From Curtobacterium sp. MCLR17_036 (GTDB lineage: Bacteria > Actinomycetota > Actinomycetes > Actinomycetales > Microbacteriaceae): a DNA stretch of 64,000 nt. Below the pieces are notes generated by a model. It was not told where the DNA came from. It saw only the letters and a program-made list of their open reading frames with translations, and ran no database searches. The stretch covers positions 2,232,001-2,296,000 of the forward strand of contig NZ_CP126269.1 of the NCBI RefSeq assembly GCF_003234445.2, written 5' to 3'. Below are positions 1-8,066 of this stretch, piece by piece; positions within the stretch are counted from its first letter, which is position 1; each line of letters starts with the position of its first letter. Made by a program: the position numbers and the translations under genes.

Positions 1-774
1 GCCGCGGATCGAGCCCTTCTTCTGCTGCGCTTCCTTCTCGATGCCGTCCTGGATCTCCTCCAGGCTCGTGTTCACGGTGTCGCGCGGCACGATCTTCGTC
101 ATGACCTCGCGGGCGTCGTCCGTGCGGCCCTTCGCCAGCAGGTAGCGCGGCGACTCCGGCAGCGTGATGGCCAGCACGCCGTAGACCACCGAGGGGACGA
201 TGCCGACCAGGAACATCCAGCGCCAGGCCGGCAGCCCGGCGACGACCTCGGACGCGCCGCCCGCCGTGACCGCGAAGAACTGGTCGGAGAGCAGGGCGGC
301 GAAGATGCCGAGCGTGATGGCGAGCTGCTGGAACGAGGCCAGCCGCCCACGGATCGCCTTCGGGGAGACCTCGGAGATGTAGGCCGGCGCGATGACCGAC
401 GCGGTCCCGATGCCGAGACCGCCGACGAGACGCCAGATGACGAAGTCCCACGTGGCGAAGGCGAAGCCCGAGCCGATCGACGAGACCAGGAACAGCACGG
501 CCGCCCAGAACATGATGCGCGTGCGGCCGAACCGGTCGGCGAGGCGCCCGGCGAAGAACGCGCCGAACGCACAGCCGATCAGGGCCGAGGCGACCGCGAA
601 ACCGCTGGCGGCCTCGGACAGCCCGAACTCACCCTTGATCGCGTCGACCGCACCGTTGATGACGGACGAGTCGAAGCCGAAGAGGAAACCGCCCACCGCT
701 GCTGCGATGGCGAACGCGGTGACCTTCCCCTTGAACGCACGGTCTTCGCCGTGCCCGGTCGCTGTGTTGGACAC
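1..774 (-). CDS. Sugar-porter MFS transporter, N-terminal part (runs off left edge)
   Basis: This is the first 258 codons of a proton-coupled sugar transporter of the MFS sugar-porter family, an inner-membrane protein importing a hexose or pentose. The GTG start at 774 is preceded six bases away by AGGAG. A first membrane span (about residues 18-45) carries the family motif GFDSSVING. MFS motif A, GRLADRFGRTR, lies near residue 73, and the sugar-porter motif PESPRYL follows the sixth span near residue 203. The second half lies outside the window, so the substrate cannot be judged. The upstream gap to the M23 peptidase gene is filled with tandem repeats. Seen: motifs and spans. Known: motif assignment. 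Inferred: sugar import. Confidence 0.9.
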   Translation of the reverse strand, partial: MSNTATGHGEDRAFKGKVTAFAIAAAVGGFLFGFDSSVINGAVDAIKGEFGLSEAASGFAVASALIGCAFGAFFAGRLADRFGRTRIMFWAAVLFLVSSIGSGFAFATWDFVIWRLVGGLGIGTASVIAPAYISEVSPKAIRGRLASFQQLAITLGIFAALLSDQFFAVTAGGASEVVAGLPAWRWMFLVGIVPSVVYGVLAITLPESPRYLLAKGRTDDAREVMTKIVPRDTVNTSLEEIQDGIEKEAQQKKGSIRG

Positions 775-1031
775 GATGCTCCTGGGTTCTGCCGCCGTGC
801 GGGGGTTGCTGCACGGTGCCCCGGTGGTCGGCTGGTTCGCCGTCCGAGCGGCGTTGCGTGTTCCGGAGCGGCCCCGACTGTACTCCTCGAGGGGGCGCGG
901 GTCACAAACGGGGGCGGCGCGGGCACGGCGGCGGGGCGCGGGCATGGGCAGGCGGCGGGGGCACGGGCACGGGCTTTGCGACGATGCGCGCGTCGATCGT
1001 CGCGTGGTCCGTCGCAGAGTGCGTGGTTGCC

Positions 1032-1222
1032 GTGCGACATGGTCGACGTCGTACGACCGCGATCGTGTCGCGTGGGCCGCGTGCGACGGCGCGGACGGCC
1101 ACCGTGCGACATGGTCGACGTCGTACGACCGCGATCTTGTCGCGTCGGCCGGGTGCGACGGCGTGGACGGCCACCGTGCGACATCGTCGACGTCGTGCGA
1201 CAGCGATCGTGTCGCGTGCGCC
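1032..1222. repeat. 72-bp tandem repeat rich in GCGACA/TGTCGC
   Basis: Three copies of a 72-base unit start at 1032, 1104 and 1176, the last one partial. Each begins GTGCGACATSGTCGACGTCG and contains inverted GCGACA and TGTCGC motifs that can form a hairpin. The same core, in the opposite orientation, recurs four times at 38699-39002. The repeats fill most of the gap between the transporter (774) and the M23 peptidase (1321). I see no gene in 775-1320. Confidence 0.85.
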
Positions 1223-1320
1223 GGGGCGCTCGGCCTGCACAGGCCGGGAGGCCCGCCCCACCCTCCACAGGTCGACCCACCCGGCCCGCACAGCCGTTCC
1301 GACAGCGCCAGGGTGGCGGC

Positions 1321-1914
1321 ATGGCTTCGTTCCCCCGCTCAGGCACGCCGCTCCCCAGACTCCTGACGACCGTGGTGCTCGTCGGGGCGCTCGGCGTCGT
1401 GGTGTCGTCGGCCGTGTCGGCGGTGGCTCCCCGCGACGAGCCGACGGCAGTACGACCGCGGGTGGCCGCACCACCCGCAGCCGCCGCCGAGCCCGCGCCG
1501 TGGGTCTGGCCCACCGGCACCCGCGTCGTCGAGCGCGGATGGGAGCCACCGTCGGGCGACTACACCGCCGGTCACCGCGGCATCGACGTGCCGGCGGCGA
1601 TCGGCACGACGGCGGTCGCGGTGGACGACGGCACGGTGGCGTTCGCCGGCTCGGTCGGCGGACGGACCGTGGTGACGGTCGACCACGGCGACGGGCTGGT
1701 GAGCACCCTCGACTCCGTGCAGCCGCTCGTCACCACCGGGGCCGAGGTCCGTCGAGGCGACCCCGTCGGCCGCGTGTCGGTCGGCCACTGCCCTGCCGCT
1801 GCGCCGTGCCTGCACCTCGGCGCGAGGATCGACGGCCGCTACGTCGACCCGACGCCGTACCTGCCGCCGCCCGCGTGGCCGGTGCTCCTGCCGGAGTCGG
1901 CGTGGCGAGGGTGA
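1321..1914 (+). CDS. Exported M23-family (LytM-like) peptidase
   Basis: A 197-residue protein with an N-terminal signal/anchor segment (about residues 10-33), an Ala/Pro-rich stretch and a C-terminal peptidase M23 domain (about 62-190). It would act on, or regulate hydrolysis of, peptidoglycan outside the membrane. The zinc-site motif HRGID (HxxxD) is present, but the expected HxH near the end reads CLH, so the first His is replaced by Cys; the protein may be a non-catalytic regulator or a variant metal site. ATG was chosen because an AGGGTGG sits just upstream and the signal segment begins there; the longer in-frame extension lies in repeat DNA. It stands alone, on the opposite strand to its neighbours. 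Confidence 0.85.
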   Translation: MASFPRSGTPLPRLLTTVVLVGALGVVVSSAVSAVAPRDEPTAVRPRVAAPPAAAAEPAPWVWPTGTRVVERGWEPPSGDYTAGHRGIDVPAAIGTTAVAVDDGTVAFAGSVGGRTVVTVDHGDGLVSTLDSVQPLVTTGAEVRRGDPVGRVSVGHCPAAAPCLHLGARIDGRYVDPTPYLPPPAWPVLLPESAWRG

Positions 1915-2022
1915 CGCGCGGCAGCACCGGTGCACGTCGGTACGCTGTGACGACCTCAGCGCGTCGTCCCGAAGCGGTGGGAACGAGGTCACGAGAGGTC
2001 GCGCGGACGAGCGCCTGCGCGC

Positions 2023-2994
2023 TCAGGCCCGGGGGTGCGCCGTCCGGTAGACCTCCCGTAGCCGCGCCGACGACACGTGCGTGTAGATCTGCGTCGTGCC
2101 GAGGCTCGCGTGGCCGAGGAGTTCCTGCACCGCCCGCAGGTCCGCTCCCCCGTCGAGCAGGTGCGTGGCGGCGGTGTGCCGGAAGGTGTGCGGGCCGCTC
2201 GGCCCCTCGCCGGGCAGGTCGTCGAGCAGCCGCGCCACGACCCGGTAGGCGCTCCGCACCCCGAGTCGTCCGCCGCGATCGCCGAGGAACAGCGCCGTGC
2301 TCGGCTGCTCCGCCCGCGCTGCCAGTTCCGGGCGACCGCGCGTCGTCCACGCCTCGAGGGCGTCCCGGGCCGGCGTGCCGAACGGGACGACGCGTTCCTT
2401 GCCGCCCTTGCCGAGCACCCGGACCGTGAGCCGACCGCGATCGACGTCCGGCAGGTCGATGCCGACGAGCTCGCTGACGCGGATCGCCGCCGCGTAGAGC
2501 AGTTCGACGAGCGCCAGGTCGCGCAGGGCGCCAGGGTCGTCCGTCGCCGCCCGGGAGCCGAGGCCGTCGAGCAGGCTCCGCACCTGGTCGGCCGACATCA
2601 CCCGCGGCAGGTGCGCACCGCCCTTCGGCGCACGGAGTCGGACGCCGGCGTCGGTCGCGGTCACCCCGGTCTCGCTCGACCACCGGGTGAAGGCCCGGAC
2701 GGAGGACGACCGCCTGGCGATCGTGGACCGGGCGAGCCCGCGCTGGTCGGCCTCCCACAGCCAGTCGCGCAGGAGTTCGAGTCCCACTCCGTCGACCCCG
2801 TCGACCCCCCTGCGCTCAGCGAACGTCGTGAGCTGCTCCAGGTCGTTCGCGTAGGCACGCAGCGTCTGCTCGCTGAGCCCGCGGGCGTGCCGTGCGTGCG
2901 CGAGGAAGGCATCGACCGCGTCGACGAGTCGACGCCCCGCTGAGCCGCCCTGCTCCGGCCGTCCTGTGCCGCGCGATCCCGACTGCTCTGCCAC
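2023..2994 (-). CDS. xerC: Tyrosine site-specific recombinase XerC
   Basis: A 323-residue tyrosine recombinase that, with XerD, resolves chromosome dimers at dif. The N-terminal SAM-like core-binding domain is followed by the catalytic domain. Visible catalytic residues are Arg in AAAIRVSEL, Lys in GKGGKERVVPFG, His and Arg in HTFRH (about 270), His in LLGHASLGTTQ and the nucleophile Tyr in YTHV (about 303). The GTG start at 2994 lies 25 bases after the dprA stop and gives the usual family length. An upstream extension would run into dprA and is rejected. It ends the yraN-comM-dprA-xerC run, a common order in this family, so it is a housekeeping recombinase and not a phage integrase. Confidence 0.93.
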   Translation of the reverse strand: MAEQSGSRGTGRPEQGGSAGRRLVDAVDAFLAHARHARGLSEQTLRAYANDLEQLTTFAERRGVDGVDGVGLELLRDWLWEADQRGLARSTIARRSSSVRAFTRWSSETGVTATDAGVRLRAPKGGAHLPRVMSADQVRSLLDGLGSRAATDDPGALRDLALVELLYAAAIRVSELVGIDLPDVDRGRLTVRVLGKGGKERVVPFGTPARDALEAWTTRGRPELAARAEQPSTALFLGDRGGRLGVRSAYRVVARLLDDLPGEGPSGPHTFRHTAATHLLDGGADLRAVQELLGHASLGTTQIYTHVSSARLREVYRTAHPRA

Positions 2995-3019
2995 GTCGCC
3001 AGGGTACGACCACTGACCG

Positions 3020-4264
3020 TCACGCCCGACACCACCCGCCGCTGCGCTGCACCACCAGGCCCTGCAGCTGCGCGAGCGCGAGGGCGTCGGCAGTGTCACC
3101 CATCGACAACCCCGACCGACGGGCCAGCTCGGCCTCGGGCAGCGCCCGGCGGCCGAGGGCGTCGAGCACCCGCACCACCTCGGGGTCGCGGTGCACCGAC
3201 ACGAGCGGCTCGTCGGGCACCGCACTCGACGCGTGCTCCGCGACGCCTCGGAGCGCGCTCGTCGGGTCGCCGGGGTGCACGACCAACTGGGCCCGCCCCT
3301 GCGCCACGAGCCGGTGGCAGCCGACCGACGCCGAGGACGCGAAGGCCCCGGGCACCGCGAACACCGGCCGTCCGAGCTGCCCCGCGTGGTTCGCGGTGTT
3401 CAACGCCCCCGATCGCGCCCCGGCCTCGACCACGACCGTCGCGTCGGCCAGTGCGGCGATGAGCCGGTTCCGCGCCAGGAACCGCCACCTTGTCGGCCGG
3501 GTCCCCGGTGCCGACTCGGCGAGCAACGCGCCGTGCCGCGCGACGTCCTGCAGGAGCTGGACGTTGCCCGCCGGGTAGAGCTGGTCGATACCCCCGGCGA
3601 GCACCGCGACGGTCGGTGCCCCGGCGGCGATCGCGACACGGTGAGCCACCGCATCGATGCCGTAGGCGCCGCCACTCACGATCGTGCACCCGTCGTCGGC
3701 CGCTGCCGAGGTGATCTCGGCTGCCGCTTCGGCCCCTGCGACCGTGTTCGCCCGCGACCCGACCACCGCGATGGACGGCTGTGCGTCGAGGGCCTCGACG
3801 GCACTGCGGGCCCAGAGCACGAGGGGCGCGTGCGGTCCGAGGTCGTCGAGTGCCGTCGGCCACCCGACACCGTTCGGCACGAGGAGCCGTGCCCCGACCG
3901 CCTCGGCCGCCGACAACACGCTGCCCGGGTCCGCGGTACCGAGTCGCGGTCGCCAGCGCTCGACGGCAGCCGCGAGGACGTCGGCGAAGGCGACGGGGTC
4001 CTCGGCGCCGGGAACACCGGCACCGACGCAGGCGTCCACCAGCTCGGAGGGCGCCCCCTCGGCAGCGAGCAGCACCGCACCGAGCGCCTGCTCCGGCCCG
4101 AGCGCGGCCAGCAGTTCGCCGGCGATCGCGTCCCCGGGCTCGACGACGACCGACCACACCAGGCGCGCCGCGGTGGCGACGGTGTCCACGTCCGACACCG
4201 CCGGGCCGAGCAGCCGCCCGATGCGCTCGAGCAGCGCGTCACCGTCACCGGCGACGGCGATCAC
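3020..4264 (-). CDS. dprA: DNA-processing protein DprA
   Basis: A 414-residue DprA/Smf protein that binds single-stranded DNA and loads RecA during DNA uptake and recombination in the cytoplasm. The Rossmann-like core (about residues 130-330) shows VVGSRA, the SGGAYGIDAVAH signature and SGALNTANHA. A C-terminal winged-helix-like segment (about 350-414) follows. The GTG start overlaps the comM stop as GTGA, with GGAG a few bases upstream, which favours translational coupling. Actinobacteria of this group are not known to be naturally competent, so its role may be general recombination (inference). Confidence 0.93.
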   Translation of the reverse strand: MIAVAGDGDALLERIGRLLGPAVSDVDTVATAARLVWSVVVEPGDAIAGELLAALGPEQALGAVLLAAEGAPSELVDACVGAGVPGAEDPVAFADVLAAAVERWRPRLGTADPGSVLSAAEAVGARLLVPNGVGWPTALDDLGPHAPLVLWARSAVEALDAQPSIAVVGSRANTVAGAEAAAEITSAAADDGCTIVSGGAYGIDAVAHRVAIAAGAPTVAVLAGGIDQLYPAGNVQLLQDVARHGALLAESAPGTRPTRWRFLARNRLIAALADATVVVEAGARSGALNTANHAGQLGRPVFAVPGAFASSASVGCHRLVAQGRAQLVVHPGDPTSALRGVAEHASSAVPDEPLVSVHRDPEVVRVLDALGRRALPEAELARRSGLSMGDTADALALAQLQGLVVQRSGGWCRA

Positions 4265-5781
4265 AGCGCACTCCGCAGCGCGAGTGCGCTCCTGACGTGG
4301 TCGGCGGTGGGCCGGTCCGCTTCGTCGATGTCGGCCAGCGTCCACGCCAACCGCACCACGCGGTCCCAACCGCGCATCGTCAGGGTGCCGAGCTCGAGCG
4401 CCCGGTCCAGCTCCTTCGTCGACCCCGGTTCGGTCCGACCCGGTGCCCGCAGCCACGCCCCGGTGACCTGCGCGTTGCGCGTCCACCCGGTCCCCCGCAA
4501 CCGGTGGGCCATCCGGTCGCGCGCCGCCGCGACGACCGCCCGGGCGGCTGCGGTCGTGGGTGTCGGTTCCGCCCCGCGGATCCGGCTCGTCGTCACGCGC
4601 GGGACGAGCACGCGGATGTCCATCCGGTCGAGCAGCGGCCCGGACATCCGGCCGAGGTAGCGGCGGACGGTCGCCGGGGCGCACTCGCACGGCTGCCCGT
4701 GCGCCCCGCCGGCGTTGCCGCACGGGCACGGGTTCGCCGCGAGGACCACCTGGCACCGCGCCGGGAACTCGGCTGCGCCGGCGGTCCGGTGGATCGTGAT
4801 CCGGCCCGACTCGAGCGGCTGCCGCAGCGCGTCGAGCACGGCACGTGGGAACTCCGGGGCCTCGTCGAGGAACAGGACGCCCCCGGTGGCCCGCGAGACC
4901 GCGCCCGGACGCAGCACGCCGGAGCCGCCACCGATCAACGATGCCGTCGAGGCGGAGTGGTGCGGCGCCTCCCACGGGGGCTCGGTGCTCCACGACGCCG
5001 CACCGAGCCCGGCGACCGACCGTACGGCGGCGACCTCGAGGGCGGTCTCGTCGTCCAGGTCGGGCAGGAGACCGGGGAGCCGCTCGGCGAGCATCGTCTT
5101 GCCCGCACCGGGTGGTCCGAGCAGCAGCGCGTGGTGACCGCCCGCCGCCGCGGCGATGACGGCGCGCACGCCGACGGGGTTGCCGATGACGTCGGCGAGT
5201 TCGGCCGTCGGACGCTGCGTCGCCGGGACCGGCACGGGCAGCACCGGCTCGACCTCGACCGGCGGCAGGAGCGCGCCGGCGTCGATGGCGGCGGCCCGGA
5301 GCGAGTCGACGCCGACGGTGCGGACACCGGCCACCACGCGGGCCTCGGGCAGGTTGCCGACCGGGACCACCACCCGCTCGGCACCGGCGTCGCGGGCGGC
5401 GACGAGCATCGGGATCACCCCGGCGACGGGACGGACCCGGCCGTCGAGACCGAGCTCGCCGATGTAGACGATGCGTTCCGACACTGCCGGAGCGACCCCG
5501 GCCCCGGCGAGCACCGCCATGGCGATGGCCAGGTCGAAGCCGGACCCGCGCTTCGGGATGGCCGCCGGTGTGAGGTTGACCGTGATGCGGCGTGCCGGCA
5601 GCGGGCACCCCGCGTTGGCAGCAGCTGCACGGACGCGCTCGCGAGCCTCGCCGAGCGAGGTGTCCGGCAACCCGATGATGCTGAACGCCGGCAACTGGCT
5701 CGTCAGGTGCGCCTCGACCTCGATGCGACGGCCGGTCACGCCGAGGAGCGCGACGGCGGCGGCACGGCCGATGCCGGTCAC
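4261..5781 (-). CDS. comM: ComM/YifB-type Mg-chelatase-like AAA+ ATPase
   Basis: A 506-residue protein of the YifB/ComM family, hexameric helicases that promote branch migration during integration of incoming DNA. The N-terminal lon-protease-like fold (about 1-180) includes PAFSIIGLPD and the KRGSGFDLAIA stretch. The AAA+ core has Walker A GPPGAGKT (about 218-225), Walker B FLDEAPEF and a cysteine cluster CPCGNAGG plus CECAP that is typical of the family. The GTG start overlaps the yraN stop (GTGA), and the gene overlaps dprA the same way, so the three are translated as one operon. Confidence 0.93.
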   Translation of the reverse strand: MTGIGRAAAVALLGVTGRRIEVEAHLTSQLPAFSIIGLPDTSLGEARERVRAAAANAGCPLPARRITVNLTPAAIPKRGSGFDLAIAMAVLAGAGVAPAVSERIVYIGELGLDGRVRPVAGVIPMLVAARDAGAERVVVPVGNLPEARVVAGVRTVGVDSLRAAAIDAGALLPPVEVEPVLPVPVPATQRPTAELADVIGNPVGVRAVIAAAAGGHHALLLGPPGAGKTMLAERLPGLLPDLDDETALEVAAVRSVAGLGAASWSTEPPWEAPHHSASTASLIGGGSGVLRPGAVSRATGGVLFLDEAPEFPRAVLDALRQPLESGRITIHRTAGAAEFPARCQVVLAANPCPCGNAGGAHGQPCECAPATVRRYLGRMSGPLLDRMDIRVLVPRVTTSRIRGAEPTPTTAAARAVVAAARDRMAHRLRGTGWTRNAQVTGAWLRAPGRTEPGSTKELDRALELGTLTMRGWDRVVRLAWTLADIDEADRPTADHVRSALALRSAL

Positions 5782-6167
5782 AGCACACCGGCCAGGTGCT
5801 CGACGACGGTGCGCGGGCCGTCGACGTGCACGGCGACGGCGTCGATGCGCACCGACCGCGCCGACACCTCGGGGTGGGCGTCGAACCAGGCCGGTACGAG
5901 GGCGCGCATCCGCCGCATCTTCGACGCGGTGATGGACTCGAACGGGTGCCCGGTCGCGATACCCGAGCGCGTCTTCACCTCGATGAACGCGAGCGTGCAG
6001 GAATCCCACGCGACGATGTCGATCTCACCGCGTGCACAACGCCAGTTCCGATCGACGACCCGGAATCCGTGCTCCTGCAACCACGACGTCGCGCGGTCTT
6101 CACCGAACCGACCGAGTGGTGCATTCCGCAGCACACCCGTCGACGGTGGGTGGGTTCTCTGTTCCAT
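5778..6167 (-). CDS. YraN/UPF0102 family putative endonuclease
   Basis: A 129-residue member of UPF0102 (YraN), a restriction-endonuclease-like fold whose cellular job is unproven. The family motif is seen as GEIDIVAWD followed by FIEVKTR, with the acidic and Lys residues in the places expected for metal-dependent nuclease activity. The ATG start has a strong GGAGG seven bases upstream. It heads the yraN-comM-dprA-xerC operon and overlaps comM by four bases. A terminator-like hairpin at 6273-6309 separates it from lsr2. Confidence 0.9.
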   Translation of the reverse strand: MEQRTHPPSTGVLRNAPLGRFGEDRATSWLQEHGFRVVDRNWRCARGEIDIVAWDSCTLAFIEVKTRSGIATGHPFESITASKMRRMRALVPAWFDAHPEVSARSVRIDAVAVHVDGPRTVVEHLAGVL

Positions 6168-6272
6168 GTCGTTGCCTCCGCGGCAACGATCGCGGGAACA
6201 CGGCTCGGACGGTCACGACGGGTGAATGTCTGTGGACGAGGCCGAGTCGGAACCGAGCTGTGGAGGAATGAC

Positions 6273-6309
6273 GAAGGACCCGGGCGATCGAGATCGCCAG
6301 GGTCCTTCG
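6273..6309 (-). terminator. Strong hairpin downstream of lsr2
   Basis: The arms GAAGGACCC-GGCGATC and GATCGCC-GGGTCCTTC face each other around a tiny loop. It sits 13 bases after the lsr2 stop on the minus strand, so it most likely ends the lsr2 transcript before yraN. The following bases are not T-rich, so it may need other factors. Confidence 0.7.
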
Positions 6310-6321
6310 ATCACACGACGG

Positions 6322-6669
6322 TCAGTGTGCGGCTGCGTACGCTTCCTGCACCTGGGTCGAGATGCGGCCGCGGCTCGAGACCTCGTAGCCGTTCTCCTTC
6401 GCCCAGTCGCGGATCTTGCCGAGTTCCTCGGAGTTCCCGCGCTTCGGTGCAGCCTTCGGAGCAGTACCGCCGGTGCGGCGGCCGGAGACCTTGCGGGCAG
6501 CAGCGATGTAGTCGGAGATCGCCTCGCGGAACTTGTCGACGTTGTCGTTCGACAGGTCGATCTCGTAGGACGATCCGTCGAATGCGAATTCGACGGTCCG
6601 ACCCTCACCAGAGGTGATGGGGGAATCGTCGAGGTCGTCGACGAGCTGGACGGTGACCTTCTGTGCCAT
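6322..6669 (-). CDS. lsr2: Lsr2 nucleoid-associated protein
   Basis: A 115-residue Lsr2, the actinobacterial H-NS-like protein that bridges DNA and silences AT-rich and foreign genes. The N-terminal dimerisation domain begins MAQKVTVQLVDDLD and includes the VEFAFDG-YEIDLS strands. A linker (about 68-80) leads to the C-terminal DNA-binding domain with IRDWAKENGYEVSSRGRIS, where RGR is the AT-hook-like minor-groove reader. AGGAG lies seven bases before the ATG. It is inserted between DUF2469 and yraN and ended by its own hairpin, so it is probably an independent unit. Confidence 0.96.
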   Translation of the reverse strand: MAQKVTVQLVDDLDDSPITSGEGRTVEFAFDGSSYEIDLSNDNVDKFREAISDYIAAARKVSGRRTGGTAPKAAPKRGNSEELGKIRDWAKENGYEVSSRGRISTQVQEAYAAAH

Positions 6670-6774
6670 GCGCGGCTCCTGTTCGTGGGGCGGGAAATCC
6701 CCTCAACAATAGCGCGGAGAATGCACATTCGTCCTGCATCGGCGGCGATTCATCGAATGCACCGGAATTGACGA

Positions 6775-7098
6775 TCACTCGTCGAGTGCGAGTTCCTTCG
6801 GCAGTTCGAGTTCACGAGAGGTGAGTTCCTCGACATTCACGTCCTTGAACGTGAGCACACGAACACCCTTGACGAACCGGTCGGAACGGTAGACGTCCCA
6901 CACCCACACGTCGTTCATCGTGAGTTCGAAGTAGAAGTCGTGCTCGGTGTCCCGGCGCACGAGTTCGACCTCGTTCGCCAGGTAGAAGCGGCGCTCGGTC
7001 TCGACCACGTAGCGGAACTGCGACACGACGTCGCGGTACTCGCGGTACAGGGCAAGCTCGACCTCGCGGTCGTAGTCGTCGAATTCTTCCTCATCCAT
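6775..7098 (-). CDS. DUF2469 family protein
   Basis: A 107-residue acidic protein of DUF2469, a conserved actinobacterial family with no known function. It shows the family core LYREYRDVVSQFRYVVETERRFYLANEVEL-like stretch in its first half and WVWDVYR in the middle. The ATG at 7098 was preferred. A GTG three codons upstream (7107) is also possible, and neither has a strong ribosome site. Position next to rnhB and yraN is the usual one in actinobacteria. Confidence 0.88.
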   Translation of the reverse strand: MDEEEFDDYDREVELALYREYRDVVSQFRYVVETERRFYLANEVELVRRDTEHDFYFELTMNDVWVWDVYRSDRFVKGVRVLTFKDVNVEELTSRELELPKELALDE

Positions 7099-7124
7099 CG
7101 CCTGCACAGTCTACGGCGACTGCG

Positions 7125-7325
7125 GACCAGCGGGACGACCGCGCCGACCGACCGGTCCCCGTCGAGCCGACCCGCGCCTCCCGACCAGCGGAACGACCAC
7201 GCCAGCCGGACCGGTCCCCGTCGAGCCGACCCGCGCCTCCCGACCAGCGGAACGACCACGCCAGCCGGACCGGTCCCCGTCGAGCCGACCCGCGCCTCCC
7301 GACCAGCGGAACGACCACGCCAGCC
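7125..7325. repeat. 58/59-bp tandem repeat array
   Basis: Copies start at 7125, 7183, 7242 and 7301 (last one partial). Each begins GACCAGCGGRACGACC and contains GGTCCCCGTCGAGCCGACCC. The two middle copies are essentially identical, which suggests recent expansion. The array lies between rnhB and DUF2469, and no gene is seen there. Small ORFs across it are repeat artefacts. Confidence 0.9.
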
Positions 7326-7333
7326 GACGACCA

Positions 7334-7381
7334 CGTCAGCCGACCCGAGCGTCAGCCGACCAGGGCGTCAGCCGACCAGCG
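7334..7381 (-). repeat. 16-bp tandem copies of the rnhB 3' end including its stop
   Basis: The last codons of rnhB plus stop (CTGGTCGGCTGACG on the minus strand) recur at exact 16-base spacing. The repeated stop triplets lie at 7368-7370 (the real one), 7352-7354 and 7336-7338. The repeats therefore extend the gene end downstream without changing the protein. Confidence 0.8.
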
Positions 7382-8066
7382 CGTCGAACCCGTCGAGCGC
7401 GACGCTCGACGCCTGGTGCAGCCAGGTCTTCCGGTGCAGGGCGTGCGCGCCGACCGAGCGGATCGCGTCGTAGTGCGCCGTCGACCCGTACCCCTTGTTC
7501 GACGACCACGCGTAGTGCGGGGCGTCGTCGTGGGCGGCGATCATCACCGCGTCGCGGGCGACCTTCGCCACGACGGACGCGGCGGCGACGGATGCACAGT
7601 CCCGGTCGGCCTTGACCCGCACCACGACCTCGAGCGGGTCCGTGGACAGTCGCAGCGCCGGCGGGACGGCGCGGCTCAGCCAGTCGAACGACCCGTCGAG
7701 CACGACGACGGCACCGTCCAGCGACAGGCCGTCCGCGACGAGCGACCCGAGCGCCTGCGCGCCCGCGGCACCGAGCGCCGGCACGATCCCCTGCCGGTCC
7801 ACGTACTCGGCCGAGGCCATCCCCACCGCGGTCCGCGCCCAGCGTGTGACCACGGGCACGAGTTCGGTGCGGCGGCTCGCGGACAACAGCTTGGAGTCGG
7901 CGAGGCCCTGCGGCACCCGGCCGACGTCGATCGTCACCGCAGCCACCCCCACGCCGACGGGGCCGGCGATCGCGCCGCGCCCCACCTCGTCCATGCCGAT
8001 CACGGTGACGCGCCCCTCGCCGAGCAGGCGCTTCTCGACACGGAGCGAGGGGCGGACGGCGGTCAC
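7368..8066 (-). CDS. rnhB: Ribonuclease HII
   Basis: A 232-residue RNase HII, which cleaves RNA in RNA/DNA hybrids and starts removal of misincorporated ribonucleotides. Metal ligands are visible: Asp26-Glu27 in GMDEVGRG, Asp in VVLDGS and Asp in KADRDCASVAAASVVAKVARD-type helix. The GTG start overlaps the lepB stop as GTGA, and extension further upstream would only read inside lepB. Its 3' end has been duplicated in tandem (7334-7381). Confidence 0.95.
   Translation of the reverse strand: MTAVRPSLRVEKRLLGEGRVTVIGMDEVGRGAIAGPVGVGVAAVTIDVGRVPQGLADSKLLSASRRTELVPVVTRWARTAVGMASAEYVDRQGIVPALGAAGAQALGSLVADGLSLDGAVVVLDGSFDWLSRAVPPALRLSTDPLEVVVRVKADRDCASVAAASVVAKVARDAVMIAAHDDAPHYAWSSNKGYGSTAHYDAIRSVGAHALHRKTWLHQASSVALDGFDALVG

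Noticed and set aside
2023..2994. Phage integrase marking a prophage or island edge
   Set aside because: The gene lies in the conserved yraN-comM-dprA-xerC order, with no tRNA target, att-like repeats or phage genes nearby.
7091..7334. Small minus-strand ORFs in the 59-bp array
   Set aside because: Their repeated peptides come from the tandem array, and neither start nor composition supports coding.
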